The notes under the pieces are model-generated. The model was not told where the DNA came from and did not search any database. It saw nothing but the letters and a program-made list of their open reading frames with translations. A DNA stretch of 6,965 nucleotides from DATKEG01 sp035544515. GTDB taxonomy: Bacteria; Acidobacteriota; Vicinamibacteria; Fen-336. The translations under genes and the position numbers were made by a program. Of the stretch, positions 1-5,608 are shown in pieces (positions within the stretch are counted from its first letter, which is position 1; each line of letters starts with the position of its first letter). The DNA lies in NCBI GenBank assembly GCA_035544515.1, contig DATKEG010000072.1, positions 1-6,965 of the forward strand, written 5' to 3'.

Positions 1-737
<737 letters not shown>

Positions 738-747
738 GTGGGCGAGC

Positions 748-2520
748 CTACACCGCCCTCAGGACAAGGGCGGTCAGGTCGTCCGTGCAGCCGCGCTCGG
801 CCGTCCAGGCGTCCACGGTCTCGATCAGACGCTGGATCTGCGCCTCCGCGGCGGAGGCGCCGGCCGTGACCAGCGCCTGGACCAGCCGCTCGTCGCCCAT
901 CTCGTGCTCGTCGGCCGAGAGCGCCTCCGTGGCCCCGTCCGTGACCATGGCCACCACGTCCCCCGGGAGGAGCTCGACCTCGGCCACCTCGTAGCGGACG
1001 TCCTCGAGCAGTCCCAGCACCGGGCCGCCCGCGGTCAGGCGCCGGGTCGAGCCGTCGCGCCGCAGCAGGTACGGCGGGACGTGGCCCGCGTTCACGTAGG
1101 TCAACCGCCGCGTCGCCGGATCCAGCTCCGCATAGACCAGCGTCACGTACTTGTTGGCCTGCGTGCTCTCGTAGAGGAAGGCGTTGACGCGCTCCATGAC
1201 CACCGCCGGCGGCGCCGTGCCGGCGAGCGCGCGCAGGGAGGCGTGGACGGACGCCATGAGGATGCTCGCGGGCGTGCCCTTGCCCGACACGTCGGCGATG
1301 ATCAGGGCCCAGCGTCCGGCGGGCAGGGGGATGAAGTCGTAGTAGTCCCCGCCGACCTGGTAGCAGGCCAGGCTGCGCGCGGCGATCTCGAACCCGGCGA
1401 TGGCCGGGGTCCGCGGCGGAAACAGGCCCTGCTGGATCTCGCGCGCGATCTGCAGCTCCTTGTCCTGGCGCTGCTTCTCGAGCTGGACCCGGTGCAGGCG
1501 CACGCTTTCCAGGGCGGTCAGCGCCTGGCGGGCCAGCGTCTGCGCGAAGTCGCGGTCCTCCTCGCTGAAGGGGGCGCCGGAGACGCGCTCCCCCACGGCC
1601 AGGAAGCCCCGGACCGTGGAGCCCATGGCCAGCGGCACGACCAAAGCCATGCGGTGGCGCGCCAGCCGGTCGCGCAGCGGACCCTCGGGCAGGTCCGATA
1701 CCTCCAGCGACCGGCGCAGGGCGGCGCGCAACGCGGCCGCCTCGGGCTCGGGCACCACCCGCGATCCCTCCTCCGCCCGCGCTCCCCGCTCGTGCGCCAG
1801 GGCGAGCCCGCCCGGCCCGTCCAGGTAGAGCGCGCAGCGCGAGACGAGCAGGTGGCCCATGAGCGTGGTGGTCACGAGGTTCTTGATCGTCTCCTCGTCG
1901 AAGCTCGCGGTCAGCTCGCGGCTGATGTCGAACAGGTTGTGGAGCTGGAAGACCTTCACGGACAGCCGCTGGTTGACCGTGCGCAGCTCGTCGTAGATGA
2001 GCCCGTTCTCGATGGGCGTCGAAGCGCAGGCCGCCACGCTGCGCAGGAACGCGGTCTCCTCGGGGCCGAAGGGCCGCCCGCCGGCGCGGCGTCCCAGCCC
2101 GATCACGGCCACCGCCCGTTCCGCCTTGAAGATCGGGCACAACACGTCGAGGCCGAACGCGTCGAAGACGTCCACGTGGCGCCCCGAGTGGTGGAAGACC
2201 ACCTCGTCAGAGCCCAGGGCGCCCAGCGGCACCTCCGGCGGGGCGTCCGCGGGCAGCCCGCGGTGAGCCTGCAGAAGGTAGCGTCCGCCCTCGCCGCGCA
2301 CGAACACGCAGCCGCGCGCGGCCTGCAGCTCGCCCATGACCACGAGCAGCGCGGCCTCGAGGACCTCCGCGGTGGAGGCGCTGGAGCTGAGGGTGACGGT
2401 GAGGTCGAGCAGCGAGATCAGCTCCGACATCCGCTTCAGGAGCGCGCCGGCGTCGCTCGGCTCGCGCCGGAAGTCGTCGAGCGCCTTCTGGTACTGGAGG
2501 ACGATGGGCAGGCCAGGCAT
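748..2520 (-). CDS. Two-GAF SpoIIE/RsbU-type PP2C serine phosphatase
   Basis: Predicted cytoplasmic Mn/Mg-dependent serine phosphatase of the partner-switching type; its likely substrate is the phosphorylated STAS protein encoded at 3029-3394. The 590-residue protein has two GAF-like sensor domains (about 40-175 and 195-340), then a helical linker (about 340-370) ending in ELQIAREIQQGLFPPR, the typical lead-in to a SpoIIE phosphatase domain (about 370-590). Metal-binding motifs are intact: QVGGDYYDF (D392), ADVSGKG (D410), NAGHVPPY (477-484), TDGATEA (D528) and TDDLTALV (D580/D581). No transmembrane segment or signal peptide is visible, so the input is probably a soluble ligand or a partner protein; the GAF ligand cannot be deduced. 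The ATG at 2520 lies 15 bases after the kinase stop. The nearest purine-rich AAGGA is 19 bases from the ATG, too far to be a good ribosome binding site. The stop codon TAG is at 748-750, just ahead of cysS. The family assignment is firm; the substrate is inferred from the neighbourhood. Confidence 0.95.
   Translation of the reverse strand: MPGLPIVLQYQKALDDFRREPSDAGALLKRMSELISLLDLTVTLSSSASTAEVLEAALLVVMGELQAARGCVFVRGEGGRYLLQAHRGLPADAPPEVPLGALGSDEVVFHHSGRHVDVFDAFGLDVLCPIFKAERAVAVIGLGRRAGGRPFGPEETAFLRSVAACASTPIENGLIYDELRTVNQRLSVKVFQLHNLFDISRELTASFDEETIKNLVTTTLMGHLLVSRCALYLDGPGGLALAHERGARAEEGSRVVPEPEAAALRAALRRSLEVSDLPEGPLRDRLARHRMALVVPLAMGSTVRGFLAVGERVSGAPFSEEDRDFAQTLARQALTALESVRLHRVQLEKQRQDKELQIAREIQQGLFPPRTPAIAGFEIAARSLACYQVGGDYYDFIPLPAGRWALIIADVSGKGTPASILMASVHASLRALAGTAPPAVVMERVNAFLYESTQANKYVTLVYAELDPATRRLTYVNAGHVPPYLLRRDGSTRRLTAGGPVLGLLEDVRYEVAEVELLPGDVVAMVTDGATEALSADEHEMGDERLVQALVTAGASAAEAQIQRLIETVDAWTAERGCTDDLTALVLRAV
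752..774 (-). other. Perfect 8-bp inverted repeat at the phosphatase 3' end, before cysS
   Basis: ACCGCCCT and AGGGCGGT pair perfectly around a 7-base loop (TGTCCTG). The repeat covers the last codons of the phosphatase gene (TALVLRAV), ends one base before its stop codon, and lies 14 bases upstream of the cysS ATG. No U-run follows, so it does not look like an intrinsic terminator. It may be chance in G+C-rich coding DNA, or it may affect coupling between phosphatase termination and cysS initiation. Confidence 0.4.
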
Positions 2521-2535
2521 CGCCGGGACGGCCGC

Positions 2536-3024
2536 TCAATCCTTGCGCTTGACCAGGCGGCACACGTTGCGCCGGGCCGACCGCTGGAACGTCACCGAGT
2601 CCATGATCTTCTCCATGAGGTGCACGCCCAGGCCCCCGGTGCGCCGCTCGGTCACGTAGCGGTCGAGGTCCACGCGCGGCATCGCCCGCGGGTCCACCAT
2701 CGCCCCGGTGTCCACGACCTCGACCTGGAACGTGCCGTCCCGGTTCTCGTAGCGCACCTCGAAGGTGCGGTCGGTCGCGCCGTGGTAGGCATGCTCGATG
2801 ACGTTGGTCGCCGCCTCGTCCACCGCCAGGGCCACGCGGTCGGGCACGCCGGCGGCGAAGCCGGCCGCTTCGGCCATGCGCTTGGTCAGCTCCTTGATGA
2901 GGACGAGAAAGTGCGTCTCGCTCGGCACGACGAGCGCCAGGTCGGGCCGGGCGGCCGCCGCGGGGCGGCGCGGCGGGGCCGCCCGCTCCCTGCGTCCGCC
3001 GGTCTGGCCGCGGGCCGCGCTCAC
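2536..3024 (-). CDS. RsbW/SpoIIAB-type anti-sigma serine kinase (HATPase_c_2)
   Basis: Small GHKL-fold ATPase that, in partner-switching modules, binds and inhibits a target and phosphorylates a STAS antagonist. With the GTG at 3024 as start it has 162 residues. After an Arg/Pro/Ala-rich tail (1-28), the ATPase domain runs from about 29 to 162. The N box is DEAATNVIEHAYHG (E70, N74), the G1 region is VVDTGAMVDP (D105, G107) and the G2 box is GGLGVHLMEK (130-139). The C-terminus RNVCRLVKRKD matches the family's closing strand. The start was chosen because the frame stays open further upstream only by running into the STAS gene, and this GTG is 4 bases after the STAS stop, as expected in an operon. 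A GTG at 2928 (V33) is possible but would remove part of the first beta strand. A GAGG sits only 2 bases from the start, too close for ordinary spacing, so coupling to STAS translation is likely. No cognate sigma factor is encoded in the window. Confidence 0.92.
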   Translation of the reverse strand: MSAARGQTGGRRERAAPPRRPAAAARPDLALVVPSETHFLVLIKELTKRMAEAAGFAAGVPDRVALAVDEAATNVIEHAYHGATDRTFEVRYENRDGTFQVEVVDTGAMVDPRAMPRVDLDRYVTERRTGGLGVHLMEKIMDSVTFQRSARRNVCRLVKRKD

Positions 3025-3028
3025 GGCC

Positions 3029-3394
3029 TCAGGAGGGGGCGCCCTCGCCGTCGCGGAAGCTGCGGATCGCCTCCACCTCCGACGGGAAGATGCGATAGAG
3101 GTGGTGGAAGCCCAGGATCTCGAAGATGTTGCGGACGGTCTCGTTGAGGGCGGCCAGGCGGAGGTCGCCACCGTTGCCGCGGATCTCCTCGATCGCTCCC
3201 ATCATGGCTCCCAGGCCCGCGCTGGCGATGTAGGTCAACCCCTCGCAGTTCACCACGAGCTTGAAGTGCTTTGTATTCAGCGCCTTACGGATCTCGTCCT
3301 CGAAGTGGCGCACCGTGTGCGCGTTGATGAAGCCGCGCGGATAGAGGAGCGTGATCTCTCCTACTTCCCGGGTTTCGACATTGAGCTCGCTCAC
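3029..3394 (-). CDS. STAS-domain anti-sigma factor antagonist (RsbV/SpoIIAA-like)
   Basis: A 121-residue single-domain STAS protein, the usual size for a free antagonist. Members bind the kinase when unphosphorylated, freeing the kinase's target, and are switched off by phosphorylation on a conserved serine. Here that site reads LTYIASAGLGAMMGA, with S58 at the phosphorylation position. The preceding residue, usually Asp in RsbV/SpoIIAA, is Ala57. The rest fits the fold: a first strand around ITLLYPRGFINAHT, the helix RHFEDEIRKAL, the core strand KLVVNCEGL, and a C-terminal FEILGFHHLYRIFPSEVEAI. The start is a GTG at 3392-3394; no in-frame ATG lies nearby and no Shine-Dalgarno is evident. It is followed after 4 bases by the kinase gene and then by the phosphatase, giving the complete trio. 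A candidate promoter lies just upstream. The family is clear, but the regulated target is unknown. Confidence 0.94.
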   Translation of the reverse strand: MSELNVETREVGEITLLYPRGFINAHTVRHFEDEIRKALNTKHFKLVVNCEGLTYIASAGLGAMMGAIEEIRGNGGDLRLAALNETVRNIFEILGFHHLYRIFPSEVEAIRSFRDGEGAPS

Positions 3395-3419
3395 GGGTCG
3401 GGAGAAGGGTCCAACGGCG

Positions 3420-3449
3420 ACTATAGCTTGCGCCCGGACGCCTCGTCCA
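3420..3449 (-). promoter_or_regulatory. Candidate sigma70-type promoter for the partner-switching genes
   Basis: On the minus strand TATAGT (3425-3420) matches the -10 consensus at 5 of 6 positions. TGGACG (3449-3444) matches the -35 consensus at 4 of 6, with an 18-base spacer. It overlaps the 3' end and stop codon of ribF. A start site some 7 bases downstream would leave a leader of about 19-20 bases before the STAS GTG at 3394. An AT-rich hexamer is notable in such G+C-rich DNA, but the match is short and was found by eye. Confidence 0.3.
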
Positions 3450-4374
3450 GGAGCGGTCGGGCGCGCGCGACGTCGCGGCGGATCTGCCCGATCAGGGCCT
3501 CGGGACCCGGGAAAGGCCGCTCGTCACGCAGCCGGACCGCGAACTCCACGCGCACGCGTTGTCCGTAGAGGTCGAGGTCCCGGTCCAGGACGTGGACCTC
3601 CACCGTGGTGTCCCCTTCGCCGAACGTGGGCCGCCGGCCGACGTTGACGACGGCCGGCCAGCGCGCCCCTCCGCCCGGGTCGAGGAGCCGGCACCAGCCG
3701 GCATACACGCCGCGGGCGGGACACGTCTCGTTCACGACCTCGAGGTTCGCGGTCGGGACACCCAGCTTCCGTCCACGCCCCTCTCCCCGCACGACGAGGC
3801 CGTCCACGAAGAAGCATCGGCCGAGGAGCGCCCACGCCTCCTCCACCCGGCCGCCCTCCAGCTCCCTGCGGATACGCGTGCTGCTGATCGGCTCGCCGTC
3901 TCTTTCCACGGGCGGCACGGCGACGACCCCGAAGCCGAGGGCGGCGCCCACCCGCGACAAGAGCGCGGCGTCCCCCGCGCGGCCGCGACCGAAGCGAAAC
4001 GACGTCCCCACCACCACGGTCCGCGCGCCGAGCACGTCGCGGAGCACCTCGCGCACGAAGTCCTCGGGGGCCTGGGCGGCCCGCTCGGCGCCGAAGGGGA
4101 GGACCGCGAGGACGTCCACGCCGAGGGCGGCCATGATCTCGGACTTCTGCGCGAGCGTCATGAGGGCGCGCGGCGCCCGGCTCGGCTCGATCACCCGCGC
4201 GGGGTGTGGGTCGAAGGTGAGCGCCACCGCCGTGCCGCCGCGGCGCGCCGACTCCGTGCGCGCGGTCTCGACGAGGACCTGGTGCGCCCGGTGGACGCCG
4301 TCGAAGTTGCCGACGGTGAGCGCCGGCCAGGGCCAGTTGAACCGCGACGGCCGCTCCAGCCGGACAAGCTGCAA
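3421..4374 (-). CDS. ribF: Bifunctional riboflavin kinase / FMN adenylyltransferase
   Basis: Cytoplasmic enzyme that makes FMN from riboflavin and ATP, and then FAD from FMN and ATP. It has 317 residues, normal for bacterial RibF. The N-terminal nucleotidyltransferase domain (about 1-180) shows GNFDGVHRAHQ (22-32), TFDPHP (53-58), VVGTSFRFGRGRAGD (121-135) and SSTRIRREL (164-172). The C-terminal flavokinase domain (about 183-315) shows GRGRKLGVPTANL (199-211), ARGVYAGWCRL (220-230), NVGRRPTFG (244-252), VEVHVLD (258-264), and LYGQRVRVEF followed by LRDERPF (269-288). Two variations from the usual consensus are Ala30 in place of Gly in HxGH, and Ser125 in place of the common Asp before FRFG. 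The start is taken as TTG at 4372-4374, the only start-like codon near the expected N-terminus, 13 bases after the upstream stop; an AGGA overlaps that stop. A different start within a few codons cannot be excluded. It lies between the DUF4388 gene and the STAS gene. Confidence 0.96.
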   Translation of the reverse strand: MQLVRLERPSRFNWPWPALTVGNFDGVHRAHQVLVETARTESARRGGTAVALTFDPHPARVIEPSRAPRALMTLAQKSEIMAALGVDVLAVLPFGAERAAQAPEDFVREVLRDVLGARTVVVGTSFRFGRGRAGDAALLSRVGAALGFGVVAVPPVERDGEPISSTRIRRELEGGRVEEAWALLGRCFFVDGLVVRGEGRGRKLGVPTANLEVVNETCPARGVYAGWCRLLDPGGGARWPAVVNVGRRPTFGEGDTTVEVHVLDRDLDLYGQRVRVEFAVRLRDERPFPGPEALIGQIRRDVARARPLLDEASGRKL

Positions 4375-4385
4375 ACCGTGGACCG

Positions 4386-4389
4386 TCCT
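4386..4389 (-). promoter_or_regulatory. Possible ribosome binding site for ribF
   Basis: AGGA on the minus strand overlaps the TAG stop of the upstream gene and lies 11 bases before the TTG start, slightly longer spacing than usual. It supports the TTG as start, and it is the best-placed Shine-Dalgarno-like element among the gene starts in this window. Confidence 0.35.
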
Positions 4390-5605
4390 ACTTGTCTTGG
4401 GGGACGGCGCGGTCGATCACGCTGTCCGGGAGCTTGCGGCCGGCGTCGTCCACCGCGCTCAGCAGATAGCCCTCCGAGGTGACCGCGTAATGGAACGGAC
4501 GCTCCCAGGGGTCCTTGAGGTACGTGCGATCGACCAGGCCGCGGCCCACCACGTCGTCGAGCGTGCGCGGCAGGCTGCCCTGGGCGAGCCGGTAGGCCAG
4601 GATCGCGCGGTCGAGCCGCTGCAAGCGGGAGTGGCTGACGTCGCCGCGCAGCATGTCGTAGGAACTCCGCAAGAACGCGGGCCGGCCGAGGACCAGGAGC
4701 GGCTCGGACCGGCGAACCGCGATGCCGACCGCGGCCAGCGCCACGATCAGCGCCGCCGCCAGCCAGCCCGGAGTGGAGCCGACCGGGGTCTCCCGCCGGC
4801 CCAGGTCGACGTCGCGGGCCACGCCCCGGCCGACCGTCGTGATCAGGTTGCGGTTGAGCAGGTCGAACAGCGTGCGGCACACGTCGAACTCGCCCGTGCC
4901 CGTGCTGTCGATGATCGACTGCACGGTGCGCGCCCCGTCCACCTTCCGGAAGATCTGGTCCTCGTGCGGCGTGAGGCGGACCTTGCCCGCCGAGGGAGCG
5001 GAATGGACCGCGTCGATCCCCGGCCCGCCGTCCTCGGCGCCGGCCGCCACTTCGATCAGGGAGGCCTGCACCACGGGCCGGAAGACGATGTCCATGGAGG
5101 GGATCTTCTTCTCGATGATGGGCCATTCGTCCACCATCCGGATCCCTTCCATCAGGATGTAGTCGGCGGAGAGCGGGGTGAAGTGGTCGCGGTCGTACTC
5201 CACGGCGTCGGTGGGCGCGAAGTGGTACTCGCCGTCCCGCCAGCGGAAGACCCTGAAGACGAGCTGCGAGATCTGGACGTGCAGCGCGTCCTTGAGGTCC
5301 TTCTCCGTGATGTAGTTGTTGGTGGTCAGCACGTGGCCGAGACGCTGCAGCGTGGCCTTCTGCGTGTGCAGCGCGTCCTCCAGCTTCTCCTTGCCGAGCT
5401 TGCCCTGCTTCACGAGCACGTTGCCCAGCCGGTCCTCCAGCCGCTTGGTGCTCGAGTCCGCCATCACCACCATGCCGCCCTCGAACGTCACGGTGACCAC
5501 GTCCTTCTCGTTCTTGAGGGTGAGCAGGCCGGTCTTCCGCTGCAGCCCGATGAGCTGGAAGATGTCCGGGAGGCCGAAGTCCTTGATGGTGCCTTCGAGG
5601 GCCAT
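4388..5605 (-). CDS. DUF4388 (PATAN) / winged-helix-like membrane protein with GspG-like C-terminal domain
   Basis: Function unknown. The 405-residue protein starts like DUF4388/PATAN proteins: MALEGTIKDFGLPDIFQLIG, then TGLLTLKNEKDVVTVTFEGG (26-44) and a helical part up to about 165 that includes LEDRLGNVLVKQGKL and VFRWRDGEYHF. Residues about 207-256 (from RLTPHEDQIFRKVDG to LLNRNLI) look like a small winged-helix-type domain often seen with DUF4388. A single hydrophobic helix follows (about 281-298, WLAAALIVALAAVGIAV). The C-terminal part (about 315-392) resembles the soluble domain of type II secretion pseudopilin GspG: AILAYRLAQGSLPRTLDD, then YLKDPWERPFHY and YLLSAVDDAGR. The predicted topology is a cytoplasmic N-terminus and a periplasmic C-terminus. 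There is no prepilin-type leader, so it is not an ordinary pseudopilin. It starts 3 bases after the stop of the TPR/zinc-ribbon gene, suggesting a functional pair. Domain calls come from motif reading by eye: DUF4388 is confident, the GspG likeness moderate. Confidence 0.85.
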   Translation of the reverse strand: MALEGTIKDFGLPDIFQLIGLQRKTGLLTLKNEKDVVTVTFEGGMVVMADSSTKRLEDRLGNVLVKQGKLGKEKLEDALHTQKATLQRLGHVLTTNNYITEKDLKDALHVQISQLVFRVFRWRDGEYHFAPTDAVEYDRDHFTPLSADYILMEGIRMVDEWPIIEKKIPSMDIVFRPVVQASLIEVAAGAEDGGPGIDAVHSAPSAGKVRLTPHEDQIFRKVDGARTVQSIIDSTGTGEFDVCRTLFDLLNRNLITTVGRGVARDVDLGRRETPVGSTPGWLAAALIVALAAVGIAVRRSEPLLVLGRPAFLRSSYDMLRGDVSHSRLQRLDRAILAYRLAQGSLPRTLDDVVGRGLVDRTYLKDPWERPFHYAVTSEGYLLSAVDDAGRKLPDSVIDRAVPQDK

Positions 5606-5608
5606 GGC

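Noticed and set aside
752..774. The stem-loop before cysS as an intrinsic terminator
   Set aside because: No U-tract follows the stem, and it lies within coding sequence directly upstream of a co-directional gene.
2536..3171. Longer kinase reading frame starting from an ATG at 3171
   Set aside because: The extra 49 codons overlap the STAS gene by about 140 bases and encode a Ser/Arg/Ala-rich sequence with no family similarity. The GTG at 3024, 4 bases after the STAS stop, fits better.
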